Shown here in pieces: positions 16,126 through 24,106 of a DNA stretch of 34,668 nt. The DNA lies in contig NZ_ARXS01000039.1 in assembly GCF_025532145.1 (NCBI RefSeq), forward strand, positions 1-34,668. The letters run 5' to 3'. A program made the translations under genes and the position numbers. The stretch is from Alloalcanivorax balearicus MACL04. Its GTDB lineage: Bacteria > Pseudomonadota > Gammaproteobacteria > Pseudomonadales > Alcanivoracaceae. Below the pieces are notes generated by a model. It had not been told where the DNA came from. It searched no databases and was given only the letters and a program-made list of their open reading frames with translations. Within the stretch, counting starts at the first letter, position 1. Each line of letters begins with the position of its first letter.

Positions 16126-18012
16126 ATGACCAACACCTATACCTCAGAGAATATCGAGGTCCTTTCGGGCCTGGAGCCGGTGCGCAAGCGTCCCGGCATG
16201 TACACCGACACCACCCGCCCCAACCACCTGATCCAGGAAGTGGTGGACAACTCCGTCGACGAAGCCTTGGCCGGGCATGCGCGCAGTATCCGCGTCACCC
16301 TGCTCAAGGACGGCGGTGTGGAAGTGGAAGACGATGGCCGCGGCATGCCGGTGGATCTGCACCCGGTGCAGAAGAAGCCCGGCGTTGAAGTGATCCTCTC
16401 CACCCTGCATGCCGGCGGCAAGTTCTCCAACAATAACTACCAGTTCTCCGGCGGTTTGCACGGCGTCGGGGTTTCAGTGGTGAACGCCCTGTCACGCAAA
16501 CTGGAAGTCCTGGTCAAACGGGACGGCCAGTTGCACCACATCAGCTTTGCCGGCGGCGAAAAGACCAGTGAGCTGGAAGTGGTCGATACCGTCGGCAAAC
16601 GCAATACCGGGACCCTGCTGCGGTTCTGGCCGGACGAGAGCTATTTCGATTCGCCCAGGATCTCGGTGGCTCGTCTGCGTCACCTGCTGCGCGCCAAGGC
16701 GGTGTTGTGCCCCGGACTGGCGGTGACACTGGAAAACCAGGCCACTGGAGAGACCGAGAACTGGCAGTTCAGTGATGGCCTGGTGGAATACCTGCTGGAG
16801 GGTACCCGGGGCTGGGAGCGGGTACCGGCGGAGCCTTTCGATGGTGCCATGAAAGGTGATACCGAAGCGGTGGACTGGGCGGTGCTGTGGCTGCCGGAAG
16901 GCGGCGAACTGATCACCGAGTCCTATGTAAACCTGATTCCCACTCCCCAGGGCGGTACTCATGTGAACGGGCTGCGTTCCGGCCTGCTGGACGCGCTGCG
17001 CGAATTCTGTGAATTCCGCAATTTATTGCCACGTGGCGTGAAACTGACCCCGGAGGACATCTGGGATCGGGCCTGTTACGTGCTCAGCGTGAAAATGCAG
17101 GACCCGCAGTTCGCCGGTCAGACCAAGGAGCGGCTCAGCTCCCGGCAAACCGCCAGTTTCGTATCCGGGGTGGTCAAGGATGCGTTCTCGCTGTGGCTCA
17201 ATCAGCACACCACCGAGGCGGAACAGCTGGCGGAGCTGTGTATCAGCAACGCCCAGAAACGCCTGCGCGCGGCGCGTAAGGTCACCCGCAAGAAAGTCAC
17301 CAGCGGCCCGGCATTGCCCGGCAAGCTGGCCGACTGCACCAGTGATGACCCGGCCCAAACCGAGATTTTCCTGGTGGAGGGGGATTCCGCCGGCGGTTCC
17401 GCCAAACAGGCCCGGGATCGTGTCTACCAGGCGATCATGCCGCTGCGCGGCAAGATCCTGAACACCTGGGAGGTGGATCCAGCGGAAGTGCTGGGCAGCC
17501 AGGAGATTCACGATATCGCCGTGGCCCTGGGCATCGAGCCGGGTGCCGATGACCTGTCCGGTCTGCGTTACGGCAAGGTCTGTATCCTCGCCGACGCCGA
17601 TTCCGACGGCCTGCACATCGCCACCCTGCTGTGCGCGCTGTTTTTGCGTCATTTCCCGGCGCTGGTGCGCGACGGGCACGTTTTCGTGGCGATGCCGCCG
17701 CTGTATCGCATCGACATCGGCAAGGACGTCTATTACGCCCTGGATAAAGAAGAGCGGGAAGGCGTGCTGGATCGCATCAAGGCCGAGAAGAAACGCGGCA
17801 AGGTCAGCGTCACCCGCTTCAAGGGCCTCGGTGAGATGAATCCGATGCAGCTGCGGGAAACCACCATGGCCCGGGATACCCGCCGCCTGGTGCGATTGAC
17901 CATGACCAGCGACGACGACACCCACCAGCTCATGGACATGCTGCTCAGCAAGAAGCGCGCGTCCGACCGCAAGAGCTGGCTGGAAGAAAAAGGCAACCTG
18001 GCGGAAGTATAG
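16126..18012 (+). CDS. parE: DNA topoisomerase IV subunit B
   Basis: The product is 628 aa, near the 630 of E. coli ParE. The N-terminal GHKL ATPase has VDNSVDEALAGHA, DDGRGMPVD and GGLHGVGVSVVNALS. The TOPRIM domain shows FLVEGDSAGGSAKQARDR, MPLRGKILNTWEV and ADADSDGLHIATLL, the acidic residues binding magnesium. The tail KGLGEMNPMQLRETTM is conserved. ParE with ParC forms the ATP-dependent enzyme that unlinks replicated chromosomes. GGGA precedes the ATG. The gene lies 212 bp before parC, an unusually wide gap for this pair. Confidence 0.98.
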   Translation: MTNTYTSENIEVLSGLEPVRKRPGMYTDTTRPNHLIQEVVDNSVDEALAGHARSIRVTLLKDGGVEVEDDGRGMPVDLHPVQKKPGVEVILSTLHAGGKFSNNNYQFSGGLHGVGVSVVNALSRKLEVLVKRDGQLHHISFAGGEKTSELEVVDTVGKRNTGTLLRFWPDESYFDSPRISVARLRHLLRAKAVLCPGLAVTLENQATGETENWQFSDGLVEYLLEGTRGWERVPAEPFDGAMKGDTEAVDWAVLWLPEGGELITESYVNLIPTPQGGTHVNGLRSGLLDALREFCEFRNLLPRGVKLTPEDIWDRACYVLSVKMQDPQFAGQTKERLSSRQTASFVSGVVKDAFSLWLNQHTTEAEQLAELCISNAQKRLRAARKVTRKKVTSGPALPGKLADCTSDDPAQTEIFLVEGDSAGGSAKQARDRVYQAIMPLRGKILNTWEVDPAEVLGSQEIHDIAVALGIEPGADDLSGLRYGKVCILADADSDGLHIATLLCALFLRHFPALVRDGHVFVAMPPLYRIDIGKDVYYALDKEEREGVLDRIKAEKKRGKVSVTRFKGLGEMNPMQLRETTMARDTRRLVRLTMTSDDDTHQLMDMLLSKKRASDRKSWLEEKGNLAEV

Positions 18013-18200
18013 ACGCGCATACACGCAAACACGCTTCACGCTTGCACGCGAAAGAAACATTCTTTTCAGGTTGGCGATGAAGCGGGTTGGTTTGGCGTTT
18101 TCTGGATTATTGAGGATTGTAAACAGAGGTGGGCATCTAGCCGCAAGGATTACAGATCGCGATATGCCAAAGCGTGTTGCGTGTTGCGTGTTAGCGTGCG
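18013..18200. repeat. parE-parC spacer with two short-period repeat tracts in inverted orientation
   Basis: Just after the parE stop, 18013-18050 is built of ACGC-rich units (ACACGCAAACACGC, then TTCACGCTTGCACGCG). At 18172-18200, the opposite strand reads nearly the same units (complement of GCGTGTTGCGTGTTGCGTG). Each tract has a 7-8 bp period. The arms are roughly complementary, so the 120-bp sequence between could be held as a large hairpin, in DNA or in mRNA covering parC's ribosome-binding region. No family is recognised. Confidence 0.55.
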
Positions 18201-18224
18201 AGCCAATGAGCGAAGCGAATCATT

Positions 18225-20462
18225 ATGGCCGACGATTTCGAGAATTTTTCCCTCCGGGACTACACAGAAAAAGCGTACCTGGATTATTCCATGTACGTGA
18301 TTCTGGACCGGGCCCTGCCGCACCTCGGCGATGGCTTGAAACCGGTGCAGCGCCGCATCGTCTATGCGATGAGCGAGCTGGGCCTGAAGAACACCGCCAA
18401 GTATAAAAAGTCCGCCCGTACCGTGGGCGACGTGCTGGGTAAGTACCACCCCCATGGCGACAGCGCCTGCTACGAGGCCATGGTGTTGATGGCGCAGCCG
18501 TTCAGTTATCGCTACCCGCTGGTGGACGGGCAGGGCAACTGGGGCAGCCAGGACGACCCCAAATCGTTCGCCGCCATGCGCTATACCGAGTCGAAGCTGG
18601 CACCCTATGCCGAGACGCTGCTGGCGGAACTGGGTCAGGGCACGGTGGAATGGGCGCCGAACTTCGACGGCACCATGGACGAGCCGAAACTGCTGCCGGC
18701 GCGCCTGCCCAATGTGCTACTGAACGGCACCACCGGTATCGCCGTCGGCATGAGCACGGATATCCCGCCGCATAACCTGCGCGAAGTCGCTCAGGCCTGT
18801 ATCCACCTGCTCAAGGACCCCGGTGCCTCACTGGATGATCTGATGGAGTACATCCAGGGACCGGACTTCCCCACCGAAGGGGAAATCATCACTTCCCGCA
18901 ACGACATCATCCGCATGTACTCGGAAGGCCGGGGAACGCTCAAGCAGCGCGCGGTTTACGACCGGGAAGAGGGGGATATCGTGGTCACCGCGCTGCCTTA
19001 TCAGGTCTCCGGCGCCAAGGTGCTGGAACAGATCGCCGATCAGATGCAGAAGAAAAAGCTGCCCATGGTCAGTGACCTGCGCGATGAATCCGACCATGAG
19101 AACCCCACCCGCCTGGTGATCACGCCGCGCTCCAACCGGGTGGACGTGGAGCAGTTGATGGCGCACCTGTTCGCCACCACCGATCTGGAAAAGAACTACC
19201 GGGTCAATCTGAACATGATCGGTATCGACGGGCGGCCGCAGGTGAAGAGCCTGGACGTGATTCTCAACGAGTGGCTGCAATTCCGCATGGTCACCGTGCG
19301 CCGCCGGCTGCAGCATCGACTCGACAAGGTGCTCGACCGGCTGCACATCCTGGAAGGTTTGTTGATCGCCTTCCTCAATATCGATGAAGTGATCGAGATC
19401 ATTCGTCGCGAGGACGCGCCCAAACCGGTGCTGATGGAGCGCTTCGGGCTTTCCGACAAGCAGGCGGAAGCGATCCTGGAATTGAAGCTGCGTCATTTGG
19501 CGAAGCTGGAAGAGTTCAAGATCAAGGGCGAGCGTGACGACCTGTCCCAGGAGCGCGACAACCTGGAAGCGACCCTGGGTTCCATGGCCAAGATGAAGAA
19601 ACTGGTGGCCAAGGAGCTGGAAGAAGACATCGCCACTTACGGCGATGACCGCCGCTCACCGCTGGTGGAGCGTGGCGAAGCCCGGGCCATGGACGAAGCG
19701 GATCTGATGGGCTCGGACCCGGTCACCGTGGTGTTGTCCGAGAAAGGCTGGGTGCGTGCCGCCAAGGGCCATGACGTGGACGCCGAGGGGCTCAGTTATA
19801 AATCCGGTGACGGCTTCCTGACCGCCGCCAAGGGCAAATCCAACCAGCCGGTGTGCTTCCTCGATTCCACCGGTCGCAGCTACTCGCTGCCGGCCCATAC
19901 TTTGCCCAGCGCCCGCAGCCAGGGTGAACCGCTGTCCGGACGGGTTAATCCGCCTTCCGGAGCCCGGTTCGTGGCGGCGATCATGGGTAAGGACAAAGAC
20001 GCCTTTCTGATGAGCACCGACGCCGGCTACGGTTTCGTGGTCCGTTACGGTGATCTGCTTGCCAACAAGAAAGCCGGCAAGACCGTGCTGACCGTGCCCA
20101 AAGGCGCCAGGGTGATGGTGCCGAAGCCGATGCCGGCGATTGAGCAGGCGTTGATCGCGGTGGTGTCCAACGAAGGCCGGCTGCTGGTGTTCCCGGCGGC
20201 GGATCTGCCGGAAATGGCGCGTGGTAAGGGCAACAAGATGGCCTCCATTCCGTCCGCGCGAGTGGCGGACCGGGTGGAATTCGTGCAGGACATCCAGGTG
20301 CTTGGCCCCGAGGATGCCCTGGTGGTGCGTTCCGGCAAGCGTCATTTGAAACTCAAACCCGCGGATCTGGAGCACTACATGGGGGAGCGGGGGCGTCGTG
20401 GCGCCAAGCTGCCGCGCGGTTTCCAGAATGTGGACACCATGGATGTGGAGCCCCGCGACTGA
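18225..20462 (+). CDS. parC: DNA topoisomerase IV subunit A
   Basis: The product is 745 aa (E. coli ParC is 752). The DNA-breaking domain follows the E. coli numbering closely: [20 protein letters not shown] contains Ser80 and Glu84, both the susceptible wild-type residues at fluoroquinolone positions, and RYTE contains Arg119 and the catalytic Tyr120. The C-terminal domain carries beta-propeller repeats ([36 protein letters not shown]). ParC cuts and religates DNA with ParE. ATG 18225 gives the standard [20 protein letters not shown] start. The ATG at 18206 is out of frame. The ribosome-binding site is weak, and the repeat tracts upstream may influence expression. Confidence 0.98.
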   Translation: MADDFENFSLRDYTEKAYLDYSMYVILDRALPHLGDGLKPVQRRIVYAMSELGLKNTAKYKKSARTVGDVLGKYHPHGDSACYEAMVLMAQPFSYRYPLVDGQGNWGSQDDPKSFAAMRYTESKLAPYAETLLAELGQGTVEWAPNFDGTMDEPKLLPARLPNVLLNGTTGIAVGMSTDIPPHNLREVAQACIHLLKDPGASLDDLMEYIQGPDFPTEGEIITSRNDIIRMYSEGRGTLKQRAVYDREEGDIVVTALPYQVSGAKVLEQIADQMQKKKLPMVSDLRDESDHENPTRLVITPRSNRVDVEQLMAHLFATTDLEKNYRVNLNMIGIDGRPQVKSLDVILNEWLQFRMVTVRRRLQHRLDKVLDRLHILEGLLIAFLNIDEVIEIIRREDAPKPVLMERFGLSDKQAEAILELKLRHLAKLEEFKIKGERDDLSQERDNLEATLGSMAKMKKLVAKELEEDIATYGDDRRSPLVERGEARAMDEADLMGSDPVTVVLSEKGWVRAAKGHDVDAEGLSYKSGDGFLTAAKGKSNQPVCFLDSTGRSYSLPAHTLPSARSQGEPLSGRVNPPSGARFVAAIMGKDKDAFLMSTDAGYGFVVRYGDLLANKKAGKTVLTVPKGARVMVPKPMPAIEQALIAVVSNEGRLLVFPAADLPEMARGKGNKMASIPSARVADRVEFVQDIQVLGPEDALVVRSGKRHLKLKPADLEHYMGERGRRGAKLPRGFQNVDTMDVEPRD

Positions 20463-20471
20463 GCCAGGGGG

Positions 20472-20506
20472 CGCCCGGATCGCCGCTTTTGGTTATGATC
20501 CGGGCG
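20472..20506 (+). terminator. Hairpin after parC (10-bp perfect stem)
   Basis: CGCCCGGATC (20472-20481) pairs perfectly with GATCCGGGCG (20497-20506), leaving a 15-nt loop. It starts 9 bp after the parC stop. No T run follows, so an intrinsic terminator is uncertain. It may instead protect the mRNA 3' end or weaken readthrough into the acyltransferase gene 25 bp on. Confidence 0.5.
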
Positions 20507-20531
20507 TTAGACCAAAAGGAGTAGCCGCGTC

Positions 20532-21455
20532 ATGCGTGCCATGTTGACCGGTGTTACCACCGCACTGTTGTTACTGCTGAACACGCTGATCCTGATCGGG
20601 CCGATGATGGTGGTCGCCCTGCTCAAACTGGTTTTGCCGGGCAAGGCCCTGCGTAATCGCTGCTCCCGCGGCGTCATGTGGATCGCGGAGACCTGGGCGG
20701 GTATCTGCAAGGCGATTTTTTCTTTGATGACACCAACCTGCTGGGAAGTGCGTGGCGCCGAGGGTTTGCGCCGAAACACCTCCTATCTGGTGGTCAGCAA
20801 CCATCAATCCTGGGTGGACATTCCGGCGCTGGTGCAGGTGCTCAATGGGCAAGTGCCCTACTTCAAATTTTTTCTCAAGAAAGAACTGATCTGGGTACCG
20901 TTTCTCGGGTTGGCGTTCTGGGCGCTGGATTACCCATTCATGAAACGCTACACCAAGAGCTATCTGAAGAAGCACCCGGAATTACTCGGTAAGGACCTGG
21001 AGATCACCAAGGCCGCCTGCGAGAAATTCAAGGACATGCCGGTGACCGTGGTCAACTACCTGGAAGGCACCCGCCGTACCCCGGAGAAGCAGGCCCGGCA
21101 AAATTCCCCCTTCAAGCATCTGCTCAAGCCCAAGGCCGGCGGCGTCGCCTTTGTGCTGGCAGCGCTGGGTGACAGTCTGGACGCCCTGCTGGATGTGACC
21201 ATCGTCTACCCGAATGACACACCGCCGGGCTTCTGGGATCTGATCAGTGGCCGGGTGGAACGGGTCATCGTGGACCTGCGCATGCGTGAGCTGGATCCGG
21301 CATTGTGGCAGGGGGACTACGAGAACGACCCCAAATTCCGTACCGTGATTCAACGGTGGGTCAACGATTTGTGGCGGGAGAAAGACGCCTTGATCGATGA
21401 GCTGGCGGATCGGAACCCGAACAGTGTGAGCCCCGAGACCAGGAAGGCCTCCTAG
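20532..21455 (+). CDS. YihG-like lysophospholipid/acyl acyltransferase (PlsC superfamily)
   Basis: The product is 307 aa. A membrane segment starts it (TALLLLLNTLILIGPMMVVA). The PlsC HX4D motif is NHQSWVDIPAL, His91 to Asp96. The substrate-binding block is VVNYLEGTRRTPEKQ, and FKHLLKPKAGGVAFVLAALG follows. This layout, with the EGTRRTPEK motif and about 300 aa, matches E. coli YihG, a second acyl-glycerophosphate acyltransferase of the inner membrane, rather than the shorter PlsC. The step would be acylation of lysophosphatidate in phospholipid synthesis. AAGGAG at 20516-20521 lies about 10 bases before the ATG. The gene follows parC on the same strand. Confidence 0.85.
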   Translation: MRAMLTGVTTALLLLLNTLILIGPMMVVALLKLVLPGKALRNRCSRGVMWIAETWAGICKAIFSLMTPTCWEVRGAEGLRRNTSYLVVSNHQSWVDIPALVQVLNGQVPYFKFFLKKELIWVPFLGLAFWALDYPFMKRYTKSYLKKHPELLGKDLEITKAACEKFKDMPVTVVNYLEGTRRTPEKQARQNSPFKHLLKPKAGGVAFVLAALGDSLDALLDVTIVYPNDTPPGFWDLISGRVERVIVDLRMRELDPALWQGDYENDPKFRTVIQRWVNDLWREKDALIDELADRNPNSVSPETRKAS

Positions 21456-21479
21456 GCAGAGCTTCCCATAGAGACCGGA

Positions 21480-21661
21480 CTACGAAGCCGCTGTAGGAGC
21501 TTGCCTGCGAGCGAATATCCCAATGCCGGAGGCCGTATTCGCCAGCAAGCTGGCTCCCACAGTTTGTGCTACGGAGCCGCTGTGGGAGCTTGCTTGCAAG
21601 CGAATTGGCTCCCGTTGCCCAAGAATTCGCGTGCAGGCAAGCTCCTACAGCGGCTTCGTAG
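21480..21661. repeat. REP-type array with 37-bp terminal inverted repeat
   Basis: Outer arms 21480-21516 (CTACGAAGCCGCTGTAGGAG then CTTGCCTGCGAGCGAAT) and 21625-21661 are inverted copies with two mismatches. Two further REP-like units (around 21540-21565 and 21580-21606, GCTGTGGGAGCTTGCTTGCA) lie inside, head to head. The units resemble pseudomonad REP sequences. The array fills the gap between the convergent acyltransferase and beta-barrel genes, where it could serve as a bidirectional transcription end or supercoil/gyrase site. No REP-transposase (RAYT) gene is visible here. Confidence 0.8.
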
Positions 21662-21693
21662 CAACCCCTGAATTCATGTCCGCCAGGCGATAT

Positions 21694-22434
21694 TTAGAAC
21701 CGCAATGTCGCCGCCAGATAAGGCCCGCCGATCTCCAGGTCGGTATCCACGCCGCTGACGTCATCCAGTTCCACTTCCAATCGGCTGTAGCCGGCTTCCA
21801 CGCCAAGCAGGAAGTCGGACTGCCAGCCAACCCGGGCGGTATAGTCGCGCATGTCACTGCCATCGTAGGTGATCGCGTTGACTTCCCCGCCCACATACAG
21901 GCCGGTAAGCGGCAGATTGACGCGGGCGGCCAGGTAGCCCATGGGGAAGGTCTTGTTGGCGCTCTCTGAAGCGCTGCGACCGAGGCCGCTCACTTTGAAG
22001 TCGGCTTCCATGCGGCGTACCGTCACCCCGAGATCCAGCTTCACCACGTTATTCAGCGGGCTCCAGTAAAGGGTGCCGTCGAGCAGCTCCAGATCCAGGT
22101 CGCCGCTGACTTCCTCACCAGCCAGAAAGTCCTGGCCGTTGAAGGAAATGCCACGGCCCAGGGTGTGGCTGCCACCTTCGGAGAACTCCATGTGCCGGAT
22201 ACGCGCATTGGGAATCAGAGGAATGGCGTGCTCCACGCCCACGAACAGCACGTTCTCGCGGCTTTCGTCCAGCCCCAGGTCGTGTTCCACGTCAATGTTG
22301 CCTCCACCGGAGGCGATGTCGCCGCTGATCTCCGCGTCCCAGGTGTAGGCCCCGAAATAAGCATCCACCAGCGGGGCGGCCTGAGCCAGGGGGGGCGCGC
22401 CCAGTACCAGGGCGCCAAGCATCAATCGTTTCAT
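21694..22434 (-). CDS. Outer-membrane beta-barrel protein (TIGR04219-like)
   Basis: The product is 246 aa. ATG 22434 gives a clear Sec signal (MKRLMLGALVLGAPPLAQA with AXA cleavage after about residue 19). The mature chain alternates polar/hydrophobic strands (AYFGAYTWDAEISGDI, VKLDLGVTVRRMEADFKVSG, DYTARVGWQSDFLLGVEAGY) and ends in ATLRF, the terminal aromatic residue recognised by the BAM complex. It reads as an 8-10 strand barrel of the TIGR04219 type. No function is established. It is divergent from yaiL and converges on the acyltransferase gene through the REP array. Confidence 0.82.
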   Translation of the reverse strand: MKRLMLGALVLGAPPLAQAAPLVDAYFGAYTWDAEISGDIASGGGNIDVEHDLGLDESRENVLFVGVEHAIPLIPNARIRHMEFSEGGSHTLGRGISFNGQDFLAGEEVSGDLDLELLDGTLYWSPLNNVVKLDLGVTVRRMEADFKVSGLGRSASESANKTFPMGYLAARVNLPLTGLYVGGEVNAITYDGSDMRDYTARVGWQSDFLLGVEAGYSRLEVELDDVSGVDTDLEIGGPYLAATLRF

Positions 22435-22450
22435 AATCAGGGTATCCTTC

Positions 22451-22489
22451 TTGCATTTGAGGGTTGCATTTGAGGGCTGCGGTTGAGGC
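22451..22489. repeat. Three 13-bp tandem repeats in the barrel/yaiL divergent region
   Basis: TTGCATTTGAGGG occurs twice in a row (22451-22463 and 22464-22476), followed by a degenerate third unit CTGCGGTTGAGGC (22477-22489). They sit 17-55 bp upstream of the beta-barrel ATG on the minus strand, in the likely promoter or leader. They may be a binding-site series or a slippage expansion. Confidence 0.75.
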
Positions 22490-22602
22490 GCAGTATTGCA
22501 TCGCCTTCGCCGCAGACCAACCCCGGAAAAGCGGCCACGCCGATGGCCCCGGGCGCCCTTCACGGCTATCCTTGTGGGTTCGGACAGACCGGGAACAGAA
22601 CC

Positions 22603-23139
22603 ATGGCCAATTCCCTGCAACAGCAGTTAATGAAAGCCGGGCTGGCGGACAAGAAGGCCGCCCGCCGAGCCAAGCAGCAAAAACGTGAGGACGTCAACCG
22701 AGCCCGCCGTGAAGGGGGTGACGAAGACGCCGCGGAGCGTGCCCGCCGTCAGCGCCAGGAGCAGGCCGAGCGGGACCGCCAATTGGAAGTCCAGCGGCAG
22801 GCCGAGCGTGAGGAAAAGGAGAAGCAGGCCCAGTTGCGGCAACTGATCGAAGCCCATCGCCTGCCCCGGGAACAGGGTGAGGTGGGATTCCGCTTTGTGC
22901 AGGAGCGCAAGGTGAAAACCATCTATGTTACCGCCGCGCAGCAAGCTCAACTGGCCAACGGGCGGCTGGCCCTGGTGGCGCAGGGTGAAGGTTATGAGCT
23001 GGTGCCCGCCGAGGTGGTGGACAAGATCCGCGAGCGGGATGAAGGCGTCGTCCTGGTGTGCAACACCCCATCCGCGAAGAAGCAGGATGAAGACGATCCC
23101 TATGCCGGCTACGAGGTGCCCGACGATCTGATGTGGTAG
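22603..23139 (+). CDS. yaiL: DUF2058 protein (YaiL-like nucleoprotein/polysome-associated)
   Basis: The product is 178 aa, starting MANSLQQQLMKAGLADKKAA at ATG 22603. The first half is a highly charged helix (RRAKQQKREDVNRARREGG, then KEKQAQLRQLIEAHRLPREQ), probably a coiled coil or nucleic-acid contact. The second half holds the DUF2058 core (GEVGFRFVQERKVKTIYVTA, LVPAEVVDKIRERD) and ends DDPYAGYEVPDDLMW. E. coli YaiL was reported as nucleoprotein/polysome-associated, but no clear function is known. It is read divergently from the beta-barrel gene with a 168-bp spacer. Confidence 0.9.
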   Translation: MANSLQQQLMKAGLADKKAARRAKQQKREDVNRARREGGDEDAAERARRQRQEQAERDRQLEVQRQAEREEKEKQAQLRQLIEAHRLPREQGEVGFRFVQERKVKTIYVTAAQQAQLANGRLALVAQGEGYELVPAEVVDKIRERDEGVVLVCNTPSAKKQDEDDPYAGYEVPDDLMW

Positions 23140-23156
23140 ATCTCCGGTATCGATGA

Positions 23157-23177
23157 GGCGGCCAGGGCAAGGCCGCC
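23157..23177 (+). terminator. GC-rich hairpin after yaiL
   Basis: GGCGGCC (23157-23163), a 7-nt loop and GGCCGCC (23171-23177) form a perfect stem 17 bp past the yaiL stop. No T run follows, so it may be a weak intrinsic or factor-dependent terminator, or an mRNA-protecting stem ahead of the AraC gene. Confidence 0.45.
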
Positions 23178-23236
23178 CGAAACGCGGTTTATTACGCTGC
23201 TTACAAAAAAATGGACAATAACAACGAGAAACCGAG

Positions 23237-24004
23237 ATGGGATTTCCCAATGTGCTTTATGTCTGGGACGACCGCTTTTTATACCTGACCGAGGGGATTG
23301 CTTCCGGCTACACCCAGCGTCACACCGTCACCTTGCTGCTGTCATTGAATGACACGCCCTTCACTCTGTGCGAATCCGACGGCGCGGTACAGCCCTATCA
23401 CGCTGCCTTGGTGGGCAAACAGGTGACCCGATCGCTGGATGCTGGCTCGGTGCCCTTGTTGTCGCTCAATTTCGACCCGCAGAGTTATGAGTATCATGCG
23501 CTTTCGGCTTTTCTCGGGGAGGAGGCGGTCAAGGCTGTGACTCTGGATGACGCGGCCTTGCCATCGGACTGGGTTCGCCGCTGTACCAGCGAGGCTTTCG
23601 AGGACGCGGCGTTTTTCCGTCTCACCACACAGTTGCCACGCGCCATCGTCGGATACCAACCGATCCGTATGCCCATTGATATGCGCGTCATGCACATCGC
23701 CCAGAAGATCAAAAAGGAATTGCCGCTGACCAGCACGGTGGCGGAGCTGGGGGAAGAGGTCGGGCTGTCCCAGGACCGGCTGACCCATCTGTTTTCGGAA
23801 TCTCTCGGGATTTCCATAAAAAGCTATTTATTGTGGGCCCGCATGCGCCGGGCGGTGGAATGCATCGCCCGCGGCGATACTCTGATCAGCGTGGCCCATG
23901 ATGTGGGCTTCTCCGATTCCGCTCATCTTGCCCGTACCCTGAAAGCGTTCTTTGGATTGACGCCATCATTTTTGGCAAGAGGCATGCACCTGCATATGAA
24001 ATAG
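23237..24004 (+). CDS. AraC-family transcriptional regulator
   Basis: The product is 255 aa. The N-terminal half is a cupin-like sensor (LTEGIASGYTQRHTVTLLLS, TLCESDGAVQPYHAALVGKQ), resembling the ligand-binding side of AraC proteins. The C-terminal half has two helix-turn-helix motifs: STVAELGEEVGLSQDRLTHL followed by SESLGISIKSYLLW, and TLISVAHDVGFSDSAHLART followed by LKAFFGLTPSFLARG. It lies 102 bp ahead of the acylase gene on the same strand, separated by three tandem 14-bp repeats that could be its operators. Control of the acylase is therefore the simplest prediction; the ligand is unknown. A weak GAG stands ahead of the ATG. Confidence 0.92.
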   Translation: MGFPNVLYVWDDRFLYLTEGIASGYTQRHTVTLLLSLNDTPFTLCESDGAVQPYHAALVGKQVTRSLDAGSVPLLSLNFDPQSYEYHALSAFLGEEAVKAVTLDDAALPSDWVRRCTSEAFEDAAFFRLTTQLPRAIVGYQPIRMPIDMRVMHIAQKIKKELPLTSTVAELGEEVGLSQDRLTHLFSESLGISIKSYLLWARMRRAVECIARGDTLISVAHDVGFSDSAHLARTLKAFFGLTPSFLARGMHLHMK

Positions 24005-24049
24005 CCGCTGCGTTCAAGCCTACCTGTCAGTACGTCCCTAGACTCCCTT

Positions 24050-24091
24050 GTTTCAATAACACGGTTTCAATAACGCTGTTTTAATAACAAG
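24050..24091 (+). repeat. Three 14-bp tandem repeats directly upstream of the acylase gene
   Basis: GTTTCAATAAC plus a 3-base spacer repeats as GTTTCAATAACACG (24050-24063), GTTTCAATAACGCT (24064-24077) and GTTTTAATAACAAG (24078-24091). The 11-bp core is identical in two units and differs by one base in the third. The array ends 15 bp before the acylase ATG, on top of or next to its ribosome site (GGGAG), and is AT-rich against the local background. Possible uses are an AraC operator or an mRNA element. Confidence 0.85.
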
Positions 24092-24106
24092 AATGGGAGT
24101 GCTGTA

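Noticed and set aside
18206-18208. ATG 18206 as a parC start
   Set aside because: It is out of frame with ParC; the conserved N-terminus begins at 18225.
21480-21661. CRISPR array
   Set aside because: The units are palindromes of varied spacing in alternating orientation, with no constant repeat-spacer pattern or cas genes; REP fits better.
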